IMG/VR virus record: IMGVR_UViG_3300035698_003703
Span: 1-47,973 of that record
Source of the DNA: a virus
Direction: 5' to 3' (one strand)
DNA length: 47,973 nt
Shown here: piece after piece, positions 24,813-31,376 of the stretch
Layout: every line of letters starts with the position of its first letter
Numbering within the stretch: the stretch's first letter is position 1
Program-made: the position numbers and the translations under genes
The notes under the pieces: model-generated
The model's input: only the letters and a program-made list of their open reading frames with translations
What the model was told of the DNA's origin: nothing
The model's database searches: none

Positions 24813-25553
24813 GTGGGGAAGAAACGTGAACCAGAGCGCAAGGGATTCTATACCCTGTCACGGAAGCTCCATGACTGGCCGGTGGGTAAGGGGTTCAGCG
24901 TTCGACCGCGTGATGCTATGGCTGATTTAGTCGCCTGGGCGGCATTCGCGGACGGCCAAACGCTCAATGGGGCCAGGCTTAATCGTGGCGAGGTCAACGT
25001 ATCAGAGCGGTTTTGTGCGATGGCCTGGGGATGGTCTCGGAATCGAGTGCGTAGGTTCATTCAGACACTCGTCGAACGTGGCACTTTGGCGGTAAAAAAC
25101 GGGACCAGCAACGGGACCAGCAACGGGACCAGCAACGGGACCACCTATGTCCTTGTAAAATATGACACTTGGCAGTCTAGCGGGACCACCCACGGGACCA
25201 CCAACGGGACCACCAACGGGACCAAAGAGGAAGTAAGAAGTAAGAAGGAACAATTAACTACTGTGTTTGATGAACGGTTCTGGCCAGCATATCCACGGCG
25301 TTCAGGTGGTGAGGGTAAGGACGAAGCGCGGAAAGCGTTTGTGTCGCGGGTAACGAACGACAAGATCCCAGTTGATCTGTTGGTATCGAAGGCCGGTGAA
25401 TATCAGAAGTACTGCGAGTTTAAGGGTAAGATCAATTCCGAGTGGGTGAAGTTGGCTTCCTCATGGTTGCGGAGAAGCAAGGGATGGGAAGAGGATTGGT
25501 TTACTCCAAGACAACGGGCAACCGAACAACTCCCAATACTGAGCGGCAAATGA
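24813..25553 (+). CDS. Replication initiator with winged helix and embedded iterons
   Basis: 246 residues from GTG 24813 (an in-frame TAG lies just upstream). Residues about 36-112 form a winged-HTH: AMADLVAWAAFADG, SERFCAMAWGWSRNRVRRFI and TLVERGTLAV, with the wing strand YVLVKYDTWQ. The wing loop carries NGTS repeats (about 96-111), and a second GTTNGTT-type block follows (about 123-138). The C-terminal half (FDERFWPAYPRRSGG, then LASSWLRRSKGWEED) resembles DnaA/DnaD-type initiator tails of phages. The repeats are 12-bp DNA iterons and may be the origin. Followed by the helicase with ATGA overlap, the arrangement of an initiator plus helicase loader target. Confidence 0.75.
   Translation: MGKKREPERKGFYTLSRKLHDWPVGKGFSVRPRDAMADLVAWAAFADGQTLNGARLNRGEVNVSERFCAMAWGWSRNRVRRFIQTLVERGTLAVKNGTSNGTSNGTSNGTTYVLVKYDTWQSSGTTHGTTNGTTNGTKEEVRSKKEQLTTVFDERFWPAYPRRSGGEGKDEARKAFVSRVTNDKIPVDLLVSKAGEYQKYCEFKGKINSEWVKLASSWLRRSKGWEEDWFTPRQRATEQLPILSGK
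25098..25145 (+). repeat. Iteron block 1 (4 x 12 bp)
   Basis: Three perfect AACGGGACCAGC copies and a fourth differing by one base (AACGGGACCACC), head to tail, inside the initiator gene. Candidate binding sites for the protein that this gene encodes. Confidence 0.85.
25179..25226 (+). repeat. Iteron block 2 (4 x 12 bp)
   Basis: Four copies of the ACGGGACCACCA-type unit, the last ending in AAA, in the same gene. A 33-bp AT-richer gap (25146-25178) separates it from block 1. Confidence 0.85.
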
Positions 25554-26416
25554 GTGAATACGGGAAACATCTCCTAAGCGTCGGACACGACACCCTGAAG
25601 CAGATATGGGACGCGAACGACCAGCCAGTGAGCGCGGTGCCAACACATCTACCGGCATGGAACCAATACTGTCGGGATGAGGGCGGGGCGATAGGCTTGG
25701 CCCACGGCTGGCATGTGATCGTCGCCGGTAAGACGGGCAGCGGCAAATCCCTGTTCGCGCTCAACATGGCTGTCCATGCGATGGGTGCGAACCACAAGGC
25801 GGGGATCGTGAGCTTGGAGATGTCACATAGGCAACTGATCACTAGGGGGCTGGCAATCGCTACACGGACGCCGGTCCAAGACCTCGAGCCTGGGGTCCAT
25901 TACGATGATAAGCAGTTCGAGCGGGCAGCGCAGGAGTGGGTCAACCGGCTAGAGAATATGCTGTTCGTCAACCGGGAGCCGATCACAACACTGGATGAAA
26001 TCGAGACGGCCATCACGTCCGCGTTCGTCACGGAGAACATCCGGTTCTTCATCATCGACTACATGCAACTCGCGTGGACATCGAAGGCCGATAACTTGAA
26101 CGCTCAAATCACAGAGGTGAGCCACCGGATACGCGGGCTCGCACAGAAACTCGAGGTCGTGACCGTTGGTCTGTCGCAGTACAACCGGGACACCAGCAAG
26201 TCCAAGGATCGGCCCGAAGCAACTGGCCTGATGGGCGGATCGAGCCTCGAGAACGACGCGGACCAAGTGATTCTACTCGACCACACCAGCTACCAAACTG
26301 AGCCGCTGGGGCACGCAACGCAGGAGATATTGCTTGCGAAGAACCGCCACGGCTCGACCGGACGCATTCCGGTACGCTGGGACTACAACACGTTGACCGT
26401 GACGGAGAACATATGA
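25550..26416 (+). CDS. DnaB-type replicative helicase core
   Basis: 288 residues from ATG 25550, coupled to the initiator by ATGA. RecA-fold motifs: Walker A AGKTGSGKS (59-67), SLEMS (88-92), Walker B FFIID (166-170), VTVGLSQ (204-210) and the arginine-finger-like AKNRHG (263-268). The N-terminal domain of cellular DnaB is missing; only a short lead of about 50 residues precedes the core. It probably unwinds phage DNA with the host primase and polymerase. The ORF frame begins earlier (25442), but that region belongs to the initiator. Confidence 0.88.
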   Translation: MSEYGKHLLSVGHDTLKQIWDANDQPVSAVPTHLPAWNQYCRDEGGAIGLAHGWHVIVAGKTGSGKSLFALNMAVHAMGANHKAGIVSLEMSHRQLITRGLAIATRTPVQDLEPGVHYDDKQFERAAQEWVNRLENMLFVNREPITTLDEIETAITSAFVTENIRFFIIDYMQLAWTSKADNLNAQITEVSHRIRGLAQKLEVVTVGLSQYNRDTSKSKDRPEATGLMGGSSLENDADQVILLDHTSYQTEPLGHATQEILLAKNRHGSTGRIPVRWDYNTLTVTENI

Positions 26417-26469
26417 ACACCGACCGAATCCAGACGCTCAACGACGCGGTTGGGAAGCTGGACAAATGA
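26413..26469 (+). CDS. 18-residue micro-ORF between helicase and HTH gene
   Basis: ATG 26413 overlaps the helicase stop and its TGA overlaps the next ATG (26466), both as ATGA. The product is MNTDRIQTLNDAVGKLDK. It may be a real microprotein or only a coupling device that carries ribosomes to the next gene. Confidence 0.4.
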   Translation: MNTDRIQTLNDAVGKLDK

Positions 26470-26708
26470 CATTGACTCCAATGCAGAAGCGGTACCGCGA
26501 CATTGACCGGAAGCTGACGCCTGCAATCGTCAACCTAATCCGTGCGTCAGTTGGTCATACGCCAGCATGGGCTAAAGGGATCGGCTGTAGCACCAGCACC
26601 ATCGAACGGATACGCGCAGGCAAACGCGGGGCAACCCGTAAACCAATGGGCGGCGACAGACGCTCGGAAAACTTCAGGAGGGGTAATGGCAACCGCCAAA
26701 GAGATTAA
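26466..26708 (+). CDS. Small HTH DNA-binding protein
   Basis: 80 residues. Residues about 24-55 look like a helix-turn-helix (PAIVNLIRASVGHTPAWAKG, then STSTIERIRAGKRG), followed by a basic C-terminal tail (GGDRRSENFRRGNGNRQRD). A replication accessory or transcription regulator; both fit the position next to the helicase. Confidence 0.6.
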   Translation: MTLTPMQKRYRDIDRKLTPAIVNLIRASVGHTPAWAKGIGCSTSTIERIRAGKRGATRKPMGGDRRSENFRRGNGNRQRD

Positions 26709-26937
26709 CGCAGTAAAGCCCGATGTTGACCTGAGATTGAGTCACGACGAGGCCGTTGTATTGTACCGCGTGGCTGGGGAAATCGTTGGCCCCGACAATG
26801 GTCCGAGAGGGAAAATGAACAACATCTATGCGGCGTTAGCATGGATTGTCTCAGACGCTGAAGCGGCGGCTAGCGTGAGGGTCGGAGAGGCACACGCGCG
26901 GTACAATCTCTGGATTGACACCCCGGATAAGCCATGA
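26686..26937 (+). CDS. Hypothetical early protein
   Basis: 83 residues from ATG 26686, preceded by AGGAGGGGTA. Overlaps the upstream HTH gene by 23 bases and the next gene by ATGA. Helical (HDEAVVLYRVAGEIVG, NNIYAALAWIVSDAEAAA). No family recognised; small helical proteins with this opening (LRLSHDEA) are common in phage early regions. Confidence 0.6.
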   Translation: MATAKEINAVKPDVDLRLSHDEAVVLYRVAGEIVGPDNGPRGKMNNIYAALAWIVSDAEAAASVRVGEAHARYNLWIDTPDKP

Positions 26938-27206
26938 AAAAGCGAGCAGTGAGCCCCAACCCATCACCCCTGGCGAGGTTCTTCCCGCCGTTCGAGGCTG
27001 GTAATTCCACTGGATCGACTGCGCGGTTGATGGGTAGGCAGCCTGTGTCCAAAGAGCGCACGCAGAAGCGGGCGGCGCGGAAGTTCAGAGCATCGAACCA
27101 ACGGAACCGATCGGGTTTCACAAAGCCAACGGCAGACCGCGAACGCAGGATCGAGATCAACCACTACGTAAGGTGCCAAGATTACCATCGGGCCGCTGCG
27201 CGGTAG
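26934..27206 (+). CDS. Basic hypothetical protein
   Basis: 90 residues, Arg/Lys-rich and probably disordered in the first half (MKKRAVSPNPSPLARFFPP), with a basic middle (KERTQKRAARKFRASNQRNR). Nucleic-acid binding is plausible from charge alone. Coupled to the upstream gene by ATGA. Confidence 0.5.
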   Translation: MKKRAVSPNPSPLARFFPPFEAGNSTGSTARLMGRQPVSKERTQKRAARKFRASNQRNRSGFTKPTADRERRIEINHYVRCQDYHRAAAR

Positions 27207-27215
27207 GAGGTGGGA

Positions 27216-27575
27216 ATGAAAGACGTTGAAGGTTCCATTGACGAACGAAGCTACTTAGCTGCCCTAGTGATACCGGTGACTATAGTTGCGGTAAGCGGAA
27301 CCTTCGACGAGAAGGTGGCTGCAATGAAGATGGCTGCGGAGTCGGTATGGCTAAAGGCCGGTGACGCGATAGTGCTGACATATCCAAACCACGGTGAACT
27401 GTACGGGGCTGTAGTGGAGATAGTGAAGACGGGCTTCGACGAGGCGTGCGGCTGTATGCGGTACGGCGTGGAGGGTTTTGGGTGGGATGGCTGTAGGTAC
27501 ACGGGGACCGTACATCGACACCACTTTGAGCCGCTGGAGCGGTTCGCTGGATGGGGATATGAGCGTAATACCTGA
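27216..27575 (+). CDS. Hypothetical early protein
   Basis: 119 residues from ATG 27216, chosen because AGGAGG (27205-27210) is five bases upstream; GTG 27210 is an alternative. Beta-rich middle with VWLKAGDAIVLTYP and a Gly/Cys-containing loop (CGCMRYGVEGFGWDG). No motif recognised. Confidence 0.55.
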   Translation: MKDVEGSIDERSYLAALVIPVTIVAVSGTFDEKVAAMKMAAESVWLKAGDAIVLTYPNHGELYGAVVEIVKTGFDEACGCMRYGVEGFGWDGCRYTGTVHRHHFEPLERFAGWGYERNT

Positions 27576-27903
27576 AGCCACCGCAACCCTGCGCCGTCAC
27601 ATAGCATGGCGCAAAGCCGGGAAGCAACCAGACAAGTGCCCCAAACCGACAGCAAGCGACGTGATAGACGCGGAACTCGACCGGATAGGGATAACACAAA
27701 GGCCGGAAAGAGGCCAGCAGTGGGCCGTCCTCGCACACGAGGTGATCGACAACGTAAACGGGGAAGCGCCACAGCCACCACGAATGGTGCAGCCGATCGA
27801 CTTCGACAAGGTACGAGAGCCTAAAACGGACGGACATCGAGCATCACGTAGGCCGGGACCAAAACCAAAGAAAACGCTGGCTGAAACACTCATGGAGGTA
27901 TAA
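27559..27903 (+). CDS. Hypothetical early protein with basic tail
   Basis: 114 residues from ATG 27559 (GGATGGGGAT upstream), overlapping the previous gene by 17 bases. Charged, with helical patches (DVIDAELDRIGITQRPERG) and a Lys/Arg/Pro-rich C-terminus (HRASRRPGPKPKKTLAE). Function unknown. The Arg-rich frame 27606-27824 is a shadow of this gene. Confidence 0.55.
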   Translation: MSVIPEATATLRRHIAWRKAGKQPDKCPKPTASDVIDAELDRIGITQRPERGQQWAVLAHEVIDNVNGEAPQPPRMVQPIDFDKVREPKTDGHRASRRPGPKPKKTLAETLMEV

Positions 27904-27916
27904 CCCTGGAGGGGGA

Positions 27917-28195
27917 ATGAAAGTACGACTGACAGCGACAAGTATCGAGTTCAACGACGAGGCATTGGAGGCCATCAACCTCAAGATCACGGGGGAAAGT
28001 GGCAAAGCAAGCCGGGAAACGGTGGACAAGTTCATCGAGATGGGCACGACTCAGTTTCTGGACGCCGCTCTCTGCGTGTTCTACATGGAGAGAGCGAGGA
28101 AGTTAGGGGAAGAGGCTGAACAGATGCTGTTGAAGGCGCAAGAGCGCGACGAGCCGACGCCAGAAACGGTTGACGCATCGGCAGAGGGCTCGTAG
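27917..28195 (+). CDS. Hypothetical early protein
   Basis: 92 residues; GGAGGGGGA lies directly upstream of the start. Mixed beta N-terminus (MKVRLTATSIEFNDEAL) and helical C-terminus (CVFYMERARKLGEEAEQML), ending acidic. No family recognised. Confidence 0.6.
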   Translation: MKVRLTATSIEFNDEALEAINLKITGESGKASRETVDKFIEMGTTQFLDAALCVFYMERARKLGEEAEQMLLKAQERDEPTPETVDASAEGS

Positions 28196-28319
28196 GTTGA
28201 ACAAGGGATCGTGTTGCTCCAAGGTCGGCTCTTTCATACCAACCGGACGGCAATCTCGTTGCTCGCTGATACAGGGCGCACGGTCCCGCTGGTCCAATAT
28301 GGACCCCAAAGAGAGGTGA
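28196..28319 (+). other. 124-bp gap without a supported gene
   Basis: A 40-codon frame from TTG 28197 is open to TGA at 28317-28319, but the start is TTG without a Shine-Dalgarno and the product is Cys/Arg-rich and nondescript. The AGAGAGGTGAATG at its end is the ribosome site of the next gene. I see no promoter or terminator here. Confidence 0.4.
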
Positions 28320-28541
28320 ATGATGGACATTCCATTCAGTGACAGCAAGGTGACGACTAGCTGCGGCATCGCGACAGCAATGAACGGCCCCCAAGAACAG
28401 CAGTGGATGCCCAAAGGCCACAACATCATGTGGGTAGACAACCAGCACGTCTCCCGCACAATGCTCTGGGCATATCCCACCAACTGGCTCCAACGTCTCG
28501 CATGGCGTCTACTCGGCGTGAAGTTCGAGAGGCGAGCATGA
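28320..28541 (+). CDS. Hypothetical early protein
   Basis: 73 residues; AGAGGTGA precedes ATG 28320 (ATG 28323 equally possible). Aromatic- and Cys-containing, with a Trp-rich C-terminal helix (TNWLQRLAWRLLGVKFERRA). The stop overlaps the next start (ATGA). Confidence 0.55.
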   Translation: MMDIPFSDSKVTTSCGIATAMNGPQEQQWMPKGHNIMWVDNQHVSRTMLWAYPTNWLQRLAWRLLGVKFERRA

Positions 28542-28789
28542 AACGACGCGACTGGCTGAAAACGACGGTGCTGGCTCCGATACTGGCGTTCCTTGGGGTG
28601 AAGGCGAAACCTGAGTTCGTGTCAGAGGCCACACTGCCGGAATGGGAGCCTGGTGTTGGCGTCAGGGATGAGGGGTGTGTGTTCATGGATAAAAACGGCG
28701 ACATGTGGCACACGGGGCCGTTTGAATGGGAACGGCGTAACATGTCGAAGGATTATGCCATCTACACCAACGACGGACGGCTTCTGTGA
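28538..28789 (+). CDS. Small protein with Tat-like signal
   Basis: 83 residues from ATG 28538 (ATGA overlap). The N-terminus, MKRRDWLKTTVLAPILAFLG, has a twin-arginine-type motif (RR-x-W-L-K) before a hydrophobic core and an Ala-x-Ala-like end (VKAKP). The remainder is a short soluble domain with GVRDEGCVFMDKNGDMWHTG. If real, the signal suggests export in a folded state. The motif may be a coincidence in so short a protein. Confidence 0.55.
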   Translation: MKRRDWLKTTVLAPILAFLGVKAKPEFVSEATLPEWEPGVGVRDEGCVFMDKNGDMWHTGPFEWERRNMSKDYAIYTNDGRLL

Positions 28790-28899
28790 CCGTCCTCGAC
28801 CTACTCCGCGTCTGCTTCTGGGGATGCATCGCTGGATGCGGACTGATCCTGATCGCCGGCACTCTGTGGGCTTGGAGGGAGTTGTTCGGTGAAAGCTGA
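28786..28899 (+). CDS. 37-residue membrane microprotein
   Basis: GTG 28786 overlaps the upstream stop (GTGA) and the frame ends inside the next gene's start region (11-bp overlap). It encodes MTVLDLLRVCFWGCIAGCGL, then ILIAGTLWAWRELFGES: one transmembrane segment with a charged C-terminus. No Shine-Dalgarno of its own, consistent with coupled translation. Confidence 0.6.
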   Translation: MTVLDLLRVCFWGCIAGCGLILIAGTLWAWRELFGES

Positions 28900-29362
28900 C
28901 TTGTGGCAACGGCTCGTTTATGTGCTAAAGGGGGGATCTGAAACTTGCTGTGAGTGCCAACGGCGAGACGAGGAGGAACTGTCAAAGAAAGCCGAGAGGA
29001 GACAACAGCAAGAATACGAACATAAGCAATGGGTGGAAAGGCACAAACGAGAGAATCCCTCGGCTGCGTGGTGGACCTGCGACCTAGAGTTACCGCACGG
29101 GGCGAAGACTATTCTTGACTGGCACCACCATGTTAGATGTGCCCACGCCTGCCTGCTTTGGCTTGCTGAGATTGATGAAGAGAGACTAGGCGAAGTGAGC
29201 CAGTTCGGCCCCAAGCGGGTCGCAGGATTGAAAGCGGCACTGCCAGACATTAGAATGGCGGCAGTGCAGTACGGCACATGCAAACAAAGCACCTGTCTGT
29301 GTACGAAACAGATCAAGGGGATTCATCAAAGAGCGTTCCTGACGGACTTGGTTCATGTCTAA
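28889..29362 (+). CDS. Cys/His-containing hypothetical protein, last of rightward early operon
   Basis: 157 residues from GTG 28889, preceded by GGAGGGAG. It has Cys pairs (ETCCECQRRD near the N-terminus, CKQSTCLCTK near the C-terminus), a charged helix (EEELSKKAERRQQQEYEHK) and a short hairpin-like element (FGPKRVAGLKAALPD). Possible zinc binding. It ends ten bases from the convergent HTH gene. Confidence 0.55.
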   Translation: MKADLWQRLVYVLKGGSETCCECQRRDEEELSKKAERRQQQEYEHKQWVERHKRENPSAAWWTCDLELPHGAKTILDWHHHVRCAHACLLWLAEIDEERLGEVSQFGPKRVAGLKAALPDIRMAAVQYGTCKQSTCLCTKQIKGIHQRAFLTDLVHV

Positions 29363-29371
29363 GGGGAACGG

Positions 29372-29542
29372 TTACTTGGCGAGAAACCGAATGACTGCGG
29401 CAGGCATGGGGCTGTCGCCGGCCAGCCAGCGCCGAATCGTGCGCTCGTCTCGGATCAGTACGTCACGCGCAAAGCGCCGGGCGCTGAGGCCCGACGCCAA
29501 GATGATGCCTTTAAGTAGGGTGATCTGTTCGGTCTTAGTCAT
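29372..29542 (-). CDS. Cro/CI-type HTH regulator (56 aa)
   Basis: ATG 29542 overlaps the LPD29 gene stop (ATGA). The product has an XRE-like HTH: GLSARRFARDVLIRDERTIR, then RWLAGDSPMPAAVIRFL, where the RRWLAG-PMP element is characteristic of Cro-like minimal repressors. Last gene of the three-gene leftward cassette. A candidate ligand of the palindrome at 30178-30191. Confidence 0.7.
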   Translation of the reverse strand: MTKTEQITLLKGIILASGLSARRFARDVLIRDERTIRRWLAGDSPMPAAVIRFLAK

Positions 29543-30003
29543 CGAGGGAAGAACCCCACTAGGCTCGCGGTTCTATCTTCGGCCAGCGTGTGGCATATCG
29601 CACGGCGCGAACCGATCCAGTCGCCAGTTGCGTTCTGCCAGTTCTCGTCAGCCGCCAGCAACTCAGCGAAGGGCGGGTATTGGTCGATTGCCGTCGCGAT
29701 TAGTCTATCTTCAAAAGCAGGGGAAAGATCCCGACGGACAAGAATGCCGCTCATGCCGGAACATCCGTCAGGTAACTTGTTGCCGGTCGAGTGGTAGCCG
29801 TCGTCCATGCCGTCAAAGTAGCAAGCCTGATACTTATAGGCCACTGCATCGACCAACTTGCGGCTCGGGCCGTCTGTGTAGCTCACGTCGGCCCATCCAT
29901 AGGCGGTACCACGATGACGCTTAACGCTGAACTTTACGGCGGGCCAGGTTTCTTTGAGTTCGCGGCGAAGATGTGGGAGAATGTCGCTTTTCCTGGGCAT
30001 CAT
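29539..30003 (-). CDS. LPD29-domain protein
   Basis: 154 residues from ATG 30003 (ATGA overlap; AGGAGG close upstream; ATG 30000 would be better spaced). Features of the large polyvalent protein-associated domain 29 are HLRRELKETWPAVKFSVKR, a WADVSYTDGPSRKLVD element and ACYFDGMDDGYH. It occurs here as a stand-alone protein. LPD29 proteins are found in phages and mobile elements; the activity is unknown. Confidence 0.7.
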   Translation of the reverse strand: MMPRKSDILPHLRRELKETWPAVKFSVKRHRGTAYGWADVSYTDGPSRKLVDAVAYKYQACYFDGMDDGYHSTGNKLPDGCSGMSGILVRRDLSPAFEDRLIATAIDQYPPFAELLAADENWQNATGDWIGSRRAICHTLAEDRTASLVGFFPR

Positions 30004-30125
30004 ACACCTCCTGCCAGCACTGCGCCACATTCACAGCAACCAACGCATAGTGTGCCATCGGCAGCGATCCATGAATAAAGTCTTTTCGGTGGGTGCTTGC
30101 AGCCGGTCTCAGTGGTGCGGGCCAT
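30000..30125 (-). CDS. 41-residue zinc-ribbon-like microprotein
   Basis: ATG 30125 has AGGAGC seven bases upstream, and the stop overlaps the LPD29 start. The Cys pattern is C9-x-H11, C27, C30-C31, C33 in MARTTETGCKHPPKRLYSWI and LCVGCCECGAV, consistent with a zinc ribbon. First gene of the cassette. Confidence 0.65.
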   Translation of the reverse strand: MARTTETGCKHPPKRLYSWIAADGTLCVGCCECGAVLAGGV

Positions 30126-30172
30126 GTCTTTGCTCCTGTTTCGTCGGGCGGGATTGCCCAGGCGCTGAATAC

Positions 30173-30201
30173 AAGCTAGGGCATATGCCCTCAGATGTCA
30201 A
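30173..30201 (-). promoter_or_regulatory. Promoter of LPD29 cassette
   Basis: Minus strand: perfect -35 TTGACA (complement of 30196-30201), 17-bp spacer, -10 TAGCTT (complement of 30173-30178, only 3 of 6 consensus). It lies upstream of the zinc-ribbon gene. The weak -10 suggests a regulated promoter. Confidence 0.6.
30178..30191. promoter_or_regulatory. Perfect 14-bp palindrome (operator candidate)
   Basis: AGGGCATATGCCCT is a perfect inverted repeat lying in the spacer of the leftward cassette promoter and 46 bp upstream of the terminase gene. A bound repressor would block the promoter. No second copy was noticed elsewhere in the window. Confidence 0.7.
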
Positions 30202-30236
30202 GGGGTGAGATTTTCGGAATTTGTTCGGAGGTGAGT

Positions 30237-30833
30237 ATGAATGGAAATGGAAATGCGAAGAACGGCAACGGGAAGCTGAATCCCAAGCAAGAAGCCTTCG
30301 CTCGTGAGTTGGTGATCGACTTCAACGTCACAAAGGCCGCTATTCGGGCTGGATATGCCAAGACCGGCGCTCATGTCCAAGGACATCACCTCCTACAAAA
30401 CCCTAAAGTAATCGCGAAATATCGTGAATTAGTCGAGGCTCGTAACAAACGCTGTGACTTCGACGCTGATCGCGCCATGCTCGAGGTGAAGCGGATTGCG
30501 CTATCGGACATCAGAGACGCAGTGGCGTGGCACCCTGATCGCGGTGTGGTGTTCATGGATTCAGATTCTCTGACCCCAGACATCGCGGCCTGCGTCAAAA
30601 AGGTGAAGTCGAAGACGGTGTACAAAAGCGTCAAGGACGACGACAACCTAATTGAGGTGCAGCTTGAGATCGAGTTCTACGACAAGGTCAAGGCGCTCGA
30701 CCAGGCCCACAAGCTGATGGGTGCATACAACGAGACGATCTGGCTCGGCGACGAGAAGGACAAACCCCAGCCAGGGGTCATGCTTGGCGAACGCAAACCG
30801 CTGAAACTGCTGAAGGATGGGACAGATGGCTAA
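30237..30833 (+). CDS. terS: Terminase small subunit
   Basis: 198 residues from ATG 30237, chosen over 30195 because GGAGGTG lies just upstream. The N-terminal HTH, LNPKQEAFARELVIDFNVTK then AAIRAGYAKTGAHVQG, with LLQNPKVIAKYRELVEA after it, is the Terminase_2-type small-subunit signature. A beta segment and an oligomerisation region follow. It recognises the packaging site and presents DNA to the large subunit. The first Gly/Asn-rich residues (MNGNGNAKNGNGK) are unusual. First gene of the packaging/late region. Confidence 0.88.
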   Translation: MNGNGNAKNGNGKLNPKQEAFARELVIDFNVTKAAIRAGYAKTGAHVQGHHLLQNPKVIAKYRELVEARNKRCDFDADRAMLEVKRIALSDIRDAVAWHPDRGVVFMDSDSLTPDIAACVKKVKSKTVYKSVKDDDNLIEVQLEIEFYDKVKALDQAHKLMGAYNETIWLGDEKDKPQPGVMLGERKPLKLLKDGTDG

Positions 30834-31023
30834 AAAATGGGAACACATGGTCAGTACTCACAACCACTACTCACACTTCAACGCCGGACATGAGCAAGAG
30901 AGCGACACAATGCGGGTGTGCGACTACGGCGATGAAGGCTGGGAGTTGGTGACTGTCGTCATCCTGCAAGACAACGGACTGTGTGCAGCCTTCTTCAAGC
31001 GTGAGGTGGAGACCGATGGCTGA
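30826..31023 (+). CDS. DUF4177-like small protein
   Basis: 65 residues from ATG 30826 (overlaps terS by 8 bases). The layout KKWEHMVSTHNHYS, then YGDEGWELVTVVILQD and AAFFKRE is that of DUF4177 proteins (an EGWELV motif between two strands). The function is unknown. Such genes are common near phage packaging genes. Confidence 0.65.
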   Translation: MAKKWEHMVSTHNHYSHFNAGHEQESDTMRVCDYGDEGWELVTVVILQDNGLCAAFFKREVETDG

Positions 31024-31216
31024 CATGCAAAGCAGGCTCCATCACTGCGACCCAGTTGACCGGGTCACGGGAATCGTGGACATCATGCTGACTGCAGACC
31101 CAGAGAAGATCGAGGCGGGCCTGGATTACACACTATCGCATCTACGTCGGGATCTACTTAGAGAGTGGCGTAGGGTGAAGGGTGGGGCTGATGCAGCTAT
31201 GCAAGCGCGTGGCTGA
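31016..31216 (+). CDS. Small helical hypothetical protein
   Basis: 66 residues from ATG 31016 (8-base overlap with the preceding gene). Helical and charged (ADPEKIEAGLDYTLSHLRRD). No domain recognised. Confidence 0.55.
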   Translation: MADMQSRLHHCDPVDRVTGIVDIMLTADPEKIEAGLDYTLSHLRRDLLREWRRVKGGADAAMQARG

Positions 31217-31376
31217 GAAGGAGTGTTGGGGAATTGAAGACGCCACCATCGAGGACGTGAGGGCGTGGTTGAAGGAGTTCGGGTATGTACCGCCAGTCAA
31301 GTATGGATCGCTCAGTAATACAGAAACTAGCAGTGCGGGTCACCCCCCCCGCCTGGAGCTTCCCGAGGACCAGTGA
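31191..31376 (+). CDS. Small hypothetical protein upstream of terL
   Basis: 61 residues from ATG 31191 (GTG 31182 alternative); GGTGGGG is nearby. One helix (TIEDVRAWLKEFGYVP) then a disordered tail. A run of eight C bases (31343-31350) near its 3' end is prone to length change. The stop overlaps the terL GTG start. Confidence 0.5.
   Translation: MQLCKRVAEKECWGIEDATIEDVRAWLKEFGYVPPVKYGSLSNTETSSAGHPPRLELPEDQ

Noticed and set aside
27606-27824. Arg-rich 72-residue plus-strand frame
   Set aside because: It lies wholly inside the better supported gene 27559-27903 in another frame and has no Shine-Dalgarno.
28197-28319. 40-codon TTG-initiated ORF
   Set aside because: Weak start, no ribosome site and no recognisable product; kept only as a note in the gap entry.
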